Shown piece by piece: positions 48,474 through 61,629 of a DNA stretch of 64,000 bases; the stretch's first letter is position 1, and each line of letters opens with the position of its first letter. This DNA comes from Notospermus geniculatus (Eukaryota; Nemertea; Pilidiophora; Heteronemertea; Lineidae). The stretch is taken from assembly GCA_002633025.1 (NCBI GenBank), contig NMRB01000099.1, forward strand, positions 295,145 through 359,144. The letters are read 5' to 3'. The notes under the pieces are model-generated. The model searched no databases and was not told where the DNA came from. It saw nothing but the letters and a program-made list of their open reading frames with translations. A program made the position numbers and the translations under genes.

Positions 48474-51400
48474 ATGGATTACGACAAAATAGCAGACAAG
48501 GTACGCTGCATGCACCGATTTTGTTGAATCTCAGAACACACAGCACAGCAGCAGCAGCCAGACACTACAGTTCACCATGTTCATGCATGATGGCATGCAT
48601 GGTTCACAGCACTGCTGCTGCATGCATGGCTGCATCATCATCATCATCAGTCACCATCTTCTTCATCATCTGATCATGATCATCTGATCATGTAGGCCTA
48701 GGCCCCCTATGGCTATGTCATCACAAATAGGCCTAGGCCTACAGGCATTGATTGACATTGACTGGGACCGTACCTGGGTTCCTCTACCGGTAGGCCTAAC
48801 AGAGCTTCATGGCCTATAGGCCTAGGCCTAGGCTACCTAACCTTACCAGGCCTAGCCTTGGCCAATCGACGTCAGGACGTCACGACATTGACATTGACAT
48901 TATGATTAGCCTTGGTTTAGGCCTAACTCATGAACGTGCTACATAGGCCTAGGCCTAGCTACCGGTACCCTAGGGCTAGGCTAGGTGGCAAGGCCCCCTA
49001 CGGCTACCCGGTAGGCCTAACTTCTTTTTTTTCCCTTTACATGTATTTATTGACTTGTCATGCTTGTCCAGCTTGTGAAATCCTACCGGTAGCTATTGGT
49101 AGGCCCTAGGAGGCTACGGGGGGACGGTAGCTTTGTCTGATCCTATCATCATTAACACATCAGCTCAGTCAGTTGATGAAACACAGTTAGAAGTGAATAA
49201 GTATTCTGTAGACTGTTCTGGTGCGACCTATCTCCTTGTAGGGTAGGGCCTAACTGCCATGAGCAGTGTATTGCTCAAGGCTGCACACTCTTCATTAAAA
49301 ATCTGCCCTGTGGTAGGCCTATGTCGGAAATTCTGCGTCTGAAAGCTAGGCCTTAAATGTTGATAGAATGTTTGGGGGGAGGGGACTGCATACAGCAGCA
49401 TGCACAGAGAGATAGTTACATGTAGGCCTAGTTATGCAAGTAGTCGGTCATTGGCCTATTTGCCTGAACTGAATGAAGCATCATTTCTAGGCCAATGTTA
49501 CTATACCAATTGAAGTGAAATAGGTGATAAGTAATATTTTTCTTGCCCATTGGACAGTGAATGTTCATTACCCGGTACCTATTGTATGCACAGCATCATT
49601 TTAACTAAAGAGCAGATCAATTTGTCTTGTGAAGAAGGAAGTTCATAGTCGCAACTCAACATCTTCAAGCAAAAATTGGTTATGTAATGAGCATTATAAC
49701 ATGTATAATGATTCTTCTTAAAAAGAAGCCTAAACAATGAGGTCTATTGTATCTGATCCTTCAATGAAGCATTTCAACTTTTGAATAATGCTGTTAAGCC
49801 CAGTCCAAGAAAAGGTTGGATGTCCTTATAATATAAGTTGTGATGATTTTTGAAAAGTTGTAATTTATTTTGATCTTTTCCCTAGCCTTTCCCTCCTCTC
49901 CTAAATGACACAATTCTACGAGCTGCCAGGGGTCAGAAAACAGATTATGTACCAGTGTGGGTGATGCGACAAGCTGGAAGATATTTACCAGGTATGTGGT
50001 CTCATATTGGAAGTGCTCTGCACAAATGATGGTGTCAGGATTTTTCCTGTATATATTTGCCTTTAGATTTCCGTTTATTGGATTGCTTGCACAAAACAAA
50101 TGACAACTAGTAACTAACACAACGGTAATTTTTCATATTTACATTTTCAGAATATCAAGAGACAAGGAAGGGAATGTCATTTACAGAATCTGTGCAGAAC
50201 CCAAAGATATGTTGTGAATTAACATTACAGGTTAGAACCTTTCCTTCCAATAAAGTTCAATCCTCCTGAAAGTAGAAGTATTTGGATGTGAACACCAAGC
50301 AAAGTAGATTAGACCTCTGTGAATGGATTTGACTCTCATCTTTTCAGCCTATCCGTAGATTCAACCTTGATGCTGCCATAATCTTTTCTGATATTCTCGT
50401 AGTCAATGAAGCTCTAGGAATTAACTTTGAACTCATTCCCAGTGAGGTGAGTAGCACTTCTGTTCAAATGCACGTTAGGACACCATTCCCTCATGGAGTT
50501 CCTTTCAGATTGTGAGGCAGAACTCCTTAAAATTTCATTGAAATTCAGTTGACAGAGTAGGTTGTGTAATGAGTGCACAGAGGGCACGTTAATTGCTAAT
50601 GATTCTCATTTGCCAATCATATGGAAGGCCACATGCGTTTCTCCACTGCCTCCCACACAATTATCCCAATTCAGACACCAGACAGTAATATCTGTACCTG
50701 ACCTCAATTCCAGGTTGAATTAAGTTTCATAACCGGTGGATTGCCTGGGTACAACTTGACTCAGACATTTCAGGCTTTGAACTCGAACCATTTGAAGCCG
50801 ACCAGTAATTTGAACTCATCCTATTATCAATGATAGTATCCAGTGATTATTCCCATAATAAGACCCATTGAGTATTTTGAATGAAATTTGGAATGAACTT
50901 ATGAAAGAAATTTTATAACTTATGAACTCAGCTTGCTGTATTCCAAGAGCCATTGGGGATAATGAAGTTCCATATGGCAATTGGAAACTTGTAACGAAAC
51001 TACATGTATTTCTTTACTGACTGACAAACTATGGTACAAGAGAACATTACCAAACTATCTACATGTAAGCATTCCTAAGATAACCTTCCACTGCCATATC
51101 TAAGGTATCAGACAGTCTTCCCCACAGTCTCAGCAGCCAAATTGATTGGTCATGTTCTTGTCATCAAGACGTGACCTGGCTATTACACAAGTACAAGTAT
51201 CTTCTACCGATGTGGTCGGTAAAAAGAACGTGGGATTCTGTGTTCTGAGAGAGGCTGCTCCAGATGGCTGTCAGAGTGGTGCAGTGGAAACATCAGAGCC
51301 TGTCACCTCTAGAGGCTCCAAGTTTGATCCCTGGTCGGGCCTGCTCTTCATGTAATGGAGACGATGACTCTCATTGGCAGCGCAGGTTTCCTCCAAGCAA

Positions 51401-53896
51401 TCCAATGTCCTCCTTGGTACATTAAATTTGTCCAGTGTTGTCTATGGCATGTATGGAGTTTATGTTATGGTAACCTTGCCTATTCATAATGTACTGTACT
51501 CCACTTAAAGATAATGTATCACGGGTATTTTCGCGGGCCACGAAATTCATTGTTTATTTACATTTTGTTTGTTTATGTCCACGCTTTCTTTGTCTTATGA
51601 ATAATTTGTTGGTGGCATGCCCCTCTAGAAATTCTTTTGATTCCAAAAGTATTCATTTTGGTGGGTTGGCATGTCCCACAAGTCCAAAATAACATAATGT
51701 AAACATGGATGTTTACAAACATTGAATGTAAACAATGAAGTGGTGATATATTATCTGTAATACCAGTTGAAATCAACACATAATCTGTTCCATTCATCCA
51801 CAGGGTATAAAAGTATTAAATCCTTTAAAAAGCCCTGATGAAATTGATCGACTGAAGACCAATGTTGATGTACGTAAGGAGCTGCATTATGTATTTGAGG
51901 CGATCTCGCTTACACGACACAAGCTGGAAGGGAAGGTGCCCTTATTTGGCTTCAGTGGTGCACCGGTAAGTTAACCAGAGTGTGAGTTAGGTGAAGAGGA
52001 GTGGGCCTCAAGGTCGAGGTTTGCACTTTATGGGAGTTCCACTGTATCTCTGTGTACTCAGCGACAATTTCACAATTTGCTTCCACGTCACTGAGGAGTC
52101 AAACTGGGCGATCACAAATCTCTAACAGAATACTTTCACACTTTGATTGTGAACCGTTCCATTCCAGTGGACCCTGATGACATACATGGTAGAAAACGGT
52201 CATGCCCAACAGAAGGAGTTCGCCAAGAAATGGTTATACAGTGAACCCGAGGCCAGCACTAAATTATTACAGATTATCACTGATGTAGTTATTGCTTACC
52301 TGACAGAGCAGGTCATGGCTGGAGCACAGGTGAGTATTATTGGGATAAAGACTGAAGATTGTCCACCACGTGTGAGATTTCTGGTGCGAGTTGGCTCTTG
52401 ATGGGGAATTCACCGTTGCTGATTTCCATGGGGCTTACACTGAGACCAAAGAAACTAACGGTCGCCCCGGTTTTCAGCAGCTGAGAGTCAACTCATGTGG
52501 GAAAGCTCCCAGGTCAAGTAGTGCCTTTAGTTCAAATCTGTCTACTGCTTACAACTGAGATGTCCCACCATGCCTCCATCTCTGAATAAATCACCCATTT
52601 CTTTTCAGATTCTTCAAGTGTTTGAATCCCACGGAGGCTGTTTATCCTATCCAGCCTTTTGCAAGTTTTCCCTGCCCTATCTCCGCAAGATTGCTGCTGG
52701 TGTGAAAGAGAATCTACAGAAGAGAAACGCTAACCCAGTGCCAATGGTAGGTCAGACTTTTGGGTCAGATGCCAAGTCAGAACATATGAGGTATAGCAAG
52801 GGGCCTTAACTCAATACCCCCAGTTCAATGAAGCTACATCGTGAGGTAGAGTGCCATGACCCTGTGAACTGATGATGTTAGTATGCCTCTGTCTTCGAGA
52901 CATACTTGAGTATCTGCAGTTGGGGCTAAGGAGTAGAACAACCACCTTCAGCTGGGAATGGATAATGCCGATCATAAACATATGACAATCTTACTACATG
53001 TTATGATGTACATGTACATTATTTCTTCTCTGTCCATAGGTTGTGTTTGCAAAGGATGCGCATCATTCTATTGAGGATCTGGCGGCCTCGGGGTATGATG
53101 TGGTGGGGCTCGACTGGGGTGTCAAACCAAAGAATGCAAGGTAAGATTGTCATTTGAAAGGGAGAGCCTGGTAAAGGAGTAGGGATCACGCATTGACCAG
53201 GTGTTTATGTTGTGACAAATGAGTCTCACAGGAACCAGGGGAGGGGTTCCCCGGCCGCCTCCTGAGGAAGTTTTAAAATCTGTGTGCTCCGAGATGCAAT
53301 TTCCAGCTATCGTAAAGAAAAATACTTGATTTTCAAAGCAGGGAGGCCCAGACCCCCTGACTCTTCGCCTGGGAAGAATGCCACTTGGTTGATAAAGTGG
53401 TGTGACCAATATTTTGCCTGTGTGCCATGATGTTCTCAGTCCTGACGGTCTCCCAATTCTCTTCTTCAGGAGATTAGCTGGCTCAAATATCACATTACAA
53501 GGAAACCTCGATCCGTGTGCATTGTTTGCATCAAAGGTAAGACAGCTTGCCCTACACAGGGAGGGTGGACAATCACAGTGTCACCAGGTTATTTCACATT
53601 TCCAAATGTTCTTGTGATCATCTGAGCCTGGTAGCGATTAATGACTGCTGTCCAGTTGATCTCTTCATGTTGCCACCACCTGCAAATCTGATTCTAAATC
53701 TCTGATGTCTACAGTTCTTCAATGTCTACAATTTCAGGAGGAGATCACCAAAATGGCCCGAGACATGGTCGATAGATTTGGAACGCATCGCTACATCGCT
53801 AACCTTGGCCACGGCATTCACCGATTAACCAATCCTGACCATCTGGAGGCATTTGTTGATGCAATCCATGCTCATTCTAGTCAAGAAGACAATTAA
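48474..53896 (+). CDS. UROD: Uroporphyrinogen decarboxylase
   Basis: Ten exons: 48474-48500, 49886-49991, 50151-50230, 50348-50446, 51804-51965, 52168-52329, 52609-52746, 53040-53140, 53470-53536, 53738-53896. Phases agree; 366 residues, as in human UROD (367). It removes four carboxyl groups from uroporphyrinogen III to give coproporphyrinogen III in cytosolic haem synthesis, with no cofactor. Substrate-site motifs are present: [12 protein letters not shown] (the Arg pair that holds propionates), IFSDILVV (catalytic-site Asp), [15 protein letters not shown] with the family's Tyr, [24 protein letters not shown] and [14 protein letters not shown]. Exon 1 encodes only MDYDKIADK; it is chosen because the next exon opens in phase with PFPPLLNDT, matching the family start. 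No frame damage is seen. It is divergent from LRRC40 and probably shares its promoter. Confidence 0.96.
48690..49030. repeat. TAGGCCTA-rich tract in UROD intron 1
   Basis: At least ten TAGGCCTA or TAGGCCTAGGCCT words crowd this stretch, with ACCGGTA words between. A similar cluster is at 33430-33660. They form no fixed-length tandem unit. Confidence 0.7.
51262..51345 (+). repeat. tRNA-derived SINE fragment in UROD intron 4
   Basis: TGGTGCAGTGG at 51277-51287 fits pol III box A, and AGTTTGATCCC at 51321-51331 fits box B, 34 bases apart. The following ATGGAGACGATGACTCTCAT may be the SINE body. It is not a functional tRNA. Confidence 0.5.
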
Positions 53897-54139
53897 GAAC
53901 ATTTAGTTTTAGACAATCTTTTGAAGATCCTTGTAGTCAGAATTTTTATACCGAGCACCCCATTTCTCTTGTCTTTAGCAAAAGTTTCAACTCTTAACCT
54001 TTCCACTGCCATTGGCAACTTAATTAGATCAGCAAAACCTACCAAATTCTTAAATCCGTGGAAACTCAAAGGTATTCATTGGAAAGCACCCTCTCAAAAC
54101 TTTCTAATGAATAAGCTATGTGATCATTTCAGGTGTCAG

Positions 54140-54316
54140 TTAACCCATTAGGACCTGCAGATTTTTTCAAAAAGTTCCGTTTGTAACCCACAGGATTTTT
54201 TCCGCATGACAAAATACTTTCAGTAGTTTAGTTTACACCTCTTCAGCCAGAGGGCAGGCTGTGTAAGTGATGGTCCATCGGTCGGATTGGGGCGTTAATG
54301 GGTCCTAAAGGGTTAA
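54140..54316. mobile_element. TTAA-flanked inverted-repeat element
   Basis: Left end TTAACCCATTAGGACC and right end GGTCCTAAAGGGTTAA are near-complements, 177 bases apart end to end, each carrying TTAA. It lies in the UROD 3' flank. A related word (AAAGGGTTAAG) recurs at 54350. Confidence 0.65.
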
Positions 54317-54996
54317 GATTTTTGCATGTTTTCTCGGGTCTTGGCAGATAAAGGGTTAAGCCACCAGCCTCCACTCTACTTCCAAGTGCACTCATTGCAG
54401 TCATCTTGACAACCAAGGGTTCTAACATCACTATGCCTTCCAATTACGCTCGTAGCCAATAGATGGAGTTCCAGGATGATGAGGTTAGAATATGTAGAAC
54501 CCATCGCATAATGTTGCTCAATTTCTCGTTTATTCGTTACTAATCAATTTTTTGTGTGTTCTCACTGCCGAGTTCCTGTTCTGCAGAAAAGGCAGCCAGA
54601 AGTGGAAAACCTGAACCAAATTGTTGTAGGTCGCAGACAAGATGCCATTAATACATGAGTGTACAGTTGACAGTGTGCAAATCGGTGTGGCCCAAGGTGA
54701 CACTAGCGTGCTCCATGCTCTGTCCACCAGCATTTGGCAAGTCTGCTGAGGGTTAAAATGTATGTGCATGCTATGTGCATTGGACATGAATGTACAAGTT
54801 GTCCAATACACATGATCAAAAATGGATAATATTTTTGACGTGATGCACTTTTAAAAGGGGTGTATCCGTTTATGGCAGAATCAATTTCACGATAACTTAG
54901 ATATAAAACAATCACACAGTGATCTTAGAGACTTTTTTGTTCTTTAAGGCCTGATATATTTAGCTTTACATACTCTTTATTTGAAAAGGAGAGATG

Positions 54997-55218
54997 TTAA
55001 AGGGCCTCTAGAGGCAGCTTTTTAGTGCATATTGATATGATTACTAACACAGAATTGGTGGCATAAGGGTGCAACTTGGGAATCATTCTTGAAGTAAAAT
55101 TTCATCACTGTCAACATTTGATCTACAACTCATGAGTTCATGGCTACTAGCGCCACCTGTTGTATAGTTGCAGTACTGTTTGTAGCCTGATAGCAAGCTG
55201 CCTCTAGAAGCCCTTTAA
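54997..55218. mobile_element. TTAA-flanked MITE with CTCTAGAGGCAGCTT arms
   Basis: Left TTAAAGGGCCTCTAGAGGCA plus GCTT is mirrored on the right by AAGCTGCCTCTAGAAGCCCT plus TTAA. It is 222 bases long, without coding potential. The internal GCGCCACCTGTTG is unrelated to the 1010 family. Confidence 0.8.
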
Positions 55219-55446
55219 TTACTGGGTATATACATACATACATATATATGTATAATTTATGTAGAGACATACTTAGATATATTTTGTAGGTAGTTTATTG
55301 TACCGGTACACAGAATGAGTTGCTTTGGGCGACATTTAGTCAGATTCTTTTTTAAGTTCTGTCGATACATCTGTAGAAAGTTGATAAAATTATGTCACAC
55401 AAATGGTCCCTACATTGTCAGTGTTTCATTTGTGGAAACAAGGTTC

Positions 55447-55683
55447 CAATAGACTCTATCACTCCAATAGAGCGCAGCACCTGACGGGTAGCTAGCTAGG
55501 CCTTCAGCGTCACGATGTCCCGTGCCCCATTCTGAATGCCATGACGTCACTCGAAAAACCTCCACTTGTTTCAGTGATCATGACGTCGTCTCGAGTCAAG
55601 ATGTCATGGAATGAGTACAGGACGTCGTGACGCTGTAGTTACCCGTCAGGTACTGCGCTCTTTTGGAGTGATATCGTCTATTG
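55447..55683 (-). mobile_element. 237-base MITE, copy 3 (inverted)
   Basis: The inverted counterpart of 39245-39481: it starts CAATAGACTCTATCACTCC and ends GGAGTGATATCGTCTATTG, with the same ACGTC-rich core. Flanks differ from the SLC17A9 copies, which fixes the element's ends. Confidence 0.88.
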
Positions 55684-55963
55684 ACATGATCCAAAGGCCT
55701 TCATCATGACATATAGGCCACTCATGCACATGTACAGTAGGCCTTCACGCCAGTGTCTCCGTCTGAGTGTCAGTGTGACAATAAACTTCATTTCATCATG
55801 TTCATGACTTCTTTGATGTTGACGTGAATAAATATCCTGCTAAAGATTGTTTCGTTCTCTTCAGACCTTTATTTCTTTGCCCACTTCTCCGCTGAGAGAT
55901 CAAGGACTTCTCGGCAAACAAATTCAAATTTCAAATACACTGCTGAAACACTGTTGAAAGCGT

Positions 55964-56242
55964 TTAAAGGACCACAGTATTGCTTCCCAATCCTGCGTTA
56001 CACCTACCCGCGTTAAGGGGGAGACCTCTATCAACGACTTGGTAAACTACTGCATGCAACTAGTCTCGCGCAGCCAGCCGTTTCGTTCCACAGTACTGCT
56101 ACACAAACTTGTTCGATCCCCAGCGGCTGGGTGACCGAGACTGTAATCATACATTCTCCAACACTGGGGCGAAAGGCTTAACTACAGTATTGGAGCATGG
56201 CGCCTGCTGTCGGCAGAAAGATGCAATACAGTGGTCCTTTAA
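55964..56242. mobile_element. TTAA-flanked MITE, copy 2
   Basis: Same ends as 1010-1228 (TTAAAGGACCACAGTATTGC and GCAATACAGTGGTCCTTTAA). About 60 extra internal bases around 56055-56140 include TCGCGCAGCCAGCCGTTTCG. Either copy 1 lost this segment or copy 2 gained it. Confidence 0.85.
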
Positions 56243-59200
56243 GTTCCAAAACCGTAAGTAAAGATGAAACAGAACTCGAAGACAACAGGTCCGTAAAATT
56301 TTGTTTATTCTCATTGTAGCACAATCTTTTCATGCTCTCTTCTCGAGTACAGTCTTCCAAGTTATACAAGAGTTCAAATCATAATAAAGAATATAAATAC
56401 AAACAAAAACACAACCAGTGTGTCTTTTTTTAACAACTACACCACCTTAACACCACATGATGAAGACCGCGCCACTGAGTAGCCAGTTAAAATTGCTTCC
56501 TGTCGATTCACACATCTTCACAGCTGAATGTGTGGCGGTCTAGGAAAACGTGTCGAATGTTGCATTTGAGGAAAGTGTTGATGGCCTTGGTGAACCCGCA
56601 CATTTCAATAGCTGAAATGTACTACGTAACAGGTAACCAGTAGTAGATCATTCAATGCACAGGCAATCTGACAGCCCTTGTTGATCATTCAGCGACTTCC
56701 GACGGGTTTTCCTAGACCGCCACACAAATTTTCTGTTCTTCTTGATTCAAATATGTGACATTCACAGGAGCAAGTTGAAATCAATTCATGCCTGTTACGA
56801 TTCCAATCTTGAATACCTAATTGCCGTAACTGTGTTCTAGCAGAAACATCAAGTGTCAATTCGCCTAAAACTATAGACATTCACTATAAATCAGGGGTTA
56901 AATTACAATTGTACCCCAAGTTGATACTAAAAGTCTGTTAGTTTGGAGACTACTCTACACAGCTTGTCCCTGTAAATGTCACAATCTGTCAAAACCACCA
57001 TGGGATGTTAGTTCCTCACCGAAATGCACCCCCTTTTGGCAAAACATTGTCAATGTTTGTTAGCAAATCAAAGACTAATGACTTGAAATCAGCTGTTACT
57101 GAATTACTGCCTTTTACCAGGCGATGGCGAGCAGAAAAATTCTCTATACTCCAATCGTTAAGACTGTTATTAGCATGTTGTTGGTGATATCACCTGACTA
57201 ATCAATTGCAAGTTTAGCCAACAGGGGGCACTGTTATACAGTCCCTGTTCAACAGGGTTTAATGAAATTTAAAGACATAAAATCAGCGTACAATAACTTA
57301 ACAAAATAAATAATACAATATAGGCCTACTTGCGTGATCTTACACTGCTTCGAATTTTCTGACTGATTTGATCAACTGAGCCTAGCCGCTTTAGTCTAGA
57401 TGTTTTTATTAGACATTTCATGAATGACGTAACTGAATATGGCAAGAACTGTCAGGGAATGACATCAAATATCAGTCATTTTCATTCAGGAAGCGGTGCC
57501 GAGTTGATCAATTCATAGCAGAAAGTTCATGTGACAATACCAAATGAAAATTCAAGAGAAATGCTTCGCTCAAGGGGAAAACGCATCACTAATGAAGTAC
57601 TGGCATTTCCAAAGGTGGCGCTGCTCATCAACAACAACAGGTATTAAATTTACGGATGCACAAATGCATAATCCGAACAGTGATTAGTGCGACGTAACGA
57701 TGTTGTGGGAAGCCCCAGCTCAGAAAATGCGAGACATGTCGTTGGCAATGAATGTCAAATAATGCTTTTTTGCTCGGTTGATTTTGAGCGCCACCTTCAA
57801 GTGCAGCTCTGCCAGTACCACGTGTGTGATGCAGTAAAGCTAATTACGAGGCTGTAGAACTTACAAACAGACATTACGGTACTGCATGACTTGCGAATAC
57901 AGACATCGCTGCAGAACTAAAATACAGCCCAATGAAGAGCTCTGGAATACAGGCCTAGGCTACAGAAAAACCTCAGAAGGCCACAGAAAAGTTCATCACT
58001 GCCACCTTCAGTCAAATCAGCTAACTAAATATCATGACCTAAATAATCAGCTGAACTGAGTGACATCTACGCTACTGACTGACAGTGCGGGAAGATAAGT
58101 TTTTAAACAAAACATCAGACAAATGACTCGCTGGAAATCATTAATACTTCAGTGGTTTCCATGACAACCATTGTGTCATCAAATTACACACAACAGTGGT
58201 CAAGTACGCTTTCTAAAATCAATAAAATCTTTCATATGTAATGCGTCAAAACATCACATGACCTATGCAACATAGCATAACAAGGAAACCTCTCCAATCC
58301 GACTAAAAACAAATAATATTTGTATGACAAGATCCAGCAACCTTGTGTAGGCAGTCACCTTGAAAAAAGGTAAGTGACTGTTAGAACGTAAACATGGCCA
58401 GTCAGTCACAGTCACCTTGGAGGGAGGCGACTCCTATTAAGTAAACTGGCCAATCGGTCAGCAGCCACCTTGAAAGAGGCGACTGGTACAAAGTATGAAG
58501 GCTTTGTCAATTACAGTCACATTGGGCACAAATAACAAATTTCAGAAATTTATGTTTGAAATGCCAAAAAGTGTGCACCCCTCAAGTTCAATGCCTTGAA
58601 AAAAGTAGCATTTACTGGAATGTTGCAGAAATCATAAATATCAGGAAAGGAGATGGATTTGATTTGGAATCAAGGACAGTAAATGAGTACCGGTAATGGT
58701 TTTGACTGAGGAGGTTCAAACATTGTTCAAGAACTAAAGAATCCAATTACCGTATAATTATATCCCCACAATAGTGAGGTTTTTGAATCCTAAATACCAC
58801 GACATTCATCTGCTTTTGAAGAAAGTGATCAAAATAGAGTAATCCACATGACATCTTGCAGCATGGAAGTCGCCTGTCTATTTTCAGATTTCAATTGTTC
58901 ACTTGTGAATTTTTGCAGATATTGACGTCAACATGTGGGAAATCACTTGGGGTTAACCAGTTACAGTTATGTGCCTTTTCAGTAAGGAAAAGTGCAACAA
59001 TGGCAGATACAGCAAGATGAAAACAGGGAAACACAGTGTTTCACATCATACATTTTGATAAATTTCAAAGACCGTATTTTCCTTTTCCAGTTTCCATAAT
59101 TTCAGAACCAAAGTCTATTCTTGTGCGAGCCTGACTTGGTTATCATCAGTTGCCCACACTGAACACGAAGTACCAGTGTACATGTACTTGAAATAGAAGT

Positions 59201-61629
59201 AGCATACCGCTTTCAGGTGCAAATTTGTTATAGATAAATGTCTCTGATGTAAGTCCAAAACAAATTTCATAATCTGCCTTACTGAGCATGTGCTTACGAA
59301 ACTACCAAAAGTCCCAGGCCTACCACTCATTGATTTTACTGATATCAACTGGAGTATTCTGGTTATCAAACCTGCACATGTACTACCCGGTGGATATACC
59401 GTAATTACATATTCAATATAATGTACCCAACTAGGTCAGGCTCCTTTCAACTGTCAATCACACTGAAATGCAAATGAGTTCCAGGAACCTCATTAACATT
59501 TACGTTGGCATGCTGATTCGGTCACATGAGCTGGCTGCGAGCCAGTTTCAGTCATGCTTATGGGGTCAAAATACATGTAATGTAACCAGTGCCAAATCAT
59601 ACAGAAAGTGTACTTTTGACATTTGGACCTGCGACCTCTCATGCATTGTGTGAAAGGTACCATGCACTGTACATACATGTAACATGCCTATTAGTATTTC
59701 AAGGTAAAGCTTTCTTTTTTTGACCCAGAAACGAGGTAAAACCTCCAGTACAATTGCTCTTTTCATGGAAAAGGTCATAATACAAAGTATACATCATAAG
59801 ATCGACCAACAGCGTCATTACCTCATACTTGAGACACCAGGACTAGAAACACTTTTTTACCTCACACAATATTCTACAAGTAACTGATTGTGTTTCGTGC
59901 AAAACAAATACTTGAAGTTCATAAAGTGGTACATACAGTGGAAGAAAGGTCAGGGGTCCGACTTGTCAGAAAATGAACATTGAACTGATGCAATACAGCC
60001 TCAAGTAGGACACTGACCCCATGGGGTACACAACCAAGGTGACCTACAATATTTCTAGCTACAGTGGCTGATGCAATAAGAAATTGGCCAACACTGTAGC
60101 TTCTATCCAAGAACGCAAATGTGAGGAACTTAAACAATCGATGCTTATTTCATGCATGATCTATGCATGAAACATGCTGTTTTTGCTGGAGAAATTTACA
60201 AGAAATGATACAGTTTGTATCAAGCGTGCACCTGTTGACTTCTGTTTAGATAGATCCCCAGACGCAATGCAACAAAAACAAGTTTTTTGTCATCTGTTTT
60301 CATTTCTACACCAAAAATCAATTCCTCAACCTTCATGTTATATTGATAATGATATTTTGAAAAACGTGACTCATAGGCGGGGATCGCTCCACCAAATCCA
60401 GGTGATCGATTCCCTGAGGGCACAAAGAATTGATTCATTGATTAACAGGTGTCTGGCAATAAAGATCACAAGTCGGGAATGCAGCAGTGGTACAAAAACA
60501 AAAGTTGTGGCGCAGAAGTGTGTGCTACAGTCTGTGTGCTTGTAGCACATCAGCAGCACCATGCCTTCCAAGTTTCATTAGTGTGTCAAATCATAGGTAC
60601 AATTCTATACATGTCACCTGCACCATGACAAGCTACTGGCATGGTGGTCGTATTCCAATATCAGGACCTACTCTGCATTTTGCACAATCATTGACGTCAA
60701 TCGTGCACCTTACTTATTGACGCTAGCTAGGGTGTGCTGCATTGCCAACTCTGATCTGAGGTAGAACTAGGCTGTCAATATCAGAATGACCTTAAAGGTG
60801 CCCAGTTTAAATTCTTGGCATGATATCAAACATGTTTTTTAAAACAGATATTGTACATTGATTTATACTTCTCTTCCAGACAATAGTAACTTTTCATAGC
60901 TGGGGTAAAAAGAACTTTGAACCCCACACACCAATCAACATTCAGTTCTTAGCTCTGAACTTGGAGGAGCAGAACATCTGAAGACAATTCATGTGATATC
61001 CACATGGTTCATCCGGTCATTTAATGTTGATACACACGCAGTTCAACTGACCAGAGTCCAGTAAGATTTAAAGATCAAAGTTCGCTCCCTTCACAAGTCT
61101 CTGTCATTCTTTCCAAGTCACAGTCATGGGGCTTACAAGTTCCTCGACAGGTGATTCCATGACCGCAGAAACATCTCCAAAGCCCACGTCCTTCCTTAAT
61201 TAATCCATCATGTGACCATGACTTAACGAGCGCCTCTCGGCGAGCGATATGAAAACCTGGTGACATCATTTCCGCAGGACAAATGTCTCTATCGTTCAGA
61301 CCTAATAGGGTTTCCGTTCGGCCAGTCTCAGAAATATCTTCAATTTCCCACAATTACAGACCTAGTAGGATGTCCATTCGGTCAATCTCTCGTCTTAAAA
61401 TCCATCCTAAAGTCTGACCCACCAGGTAGTATCTCCGCCAACGCAACCATCTCAGGCAACATTTTTTGCATTTTTTGTTTTATGCAAATTTTTTGCTTTG
61501 TCACACTGTATATGATTTAAAACAGAGCTCTGTGATTACATGACGATATTCTTCGTACGTGTATGTGTATATACAAGGGCCCGTATTCCCTGTACACGAT
61601 ATGGTTCCCGGCTATACGCCATGTCCTCA

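Larger units (their letters stand above)
53897..61629. other. 7.7-kb stretch without a recognisable gene
   Basis: No exon or RNA gene was recognised. The UROD 3' UTR begins here; the first AATAAA I would credit is at 55780-55785, with another near 55827. Four MITEs (54140, 54997, 55447, 55964) crowd the first 2.4 kb. From about 56,400 to 61,600 the sequence is AT-rich and mostly unique, with a loose CAGTCACCTTGAAAGAGGCGACTG-like repetition at 58350-58480. A minus-strand AATAAA near 56300 could end a very long GADD45 3' UTR, which is only a guess. Confidence 0.5.
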
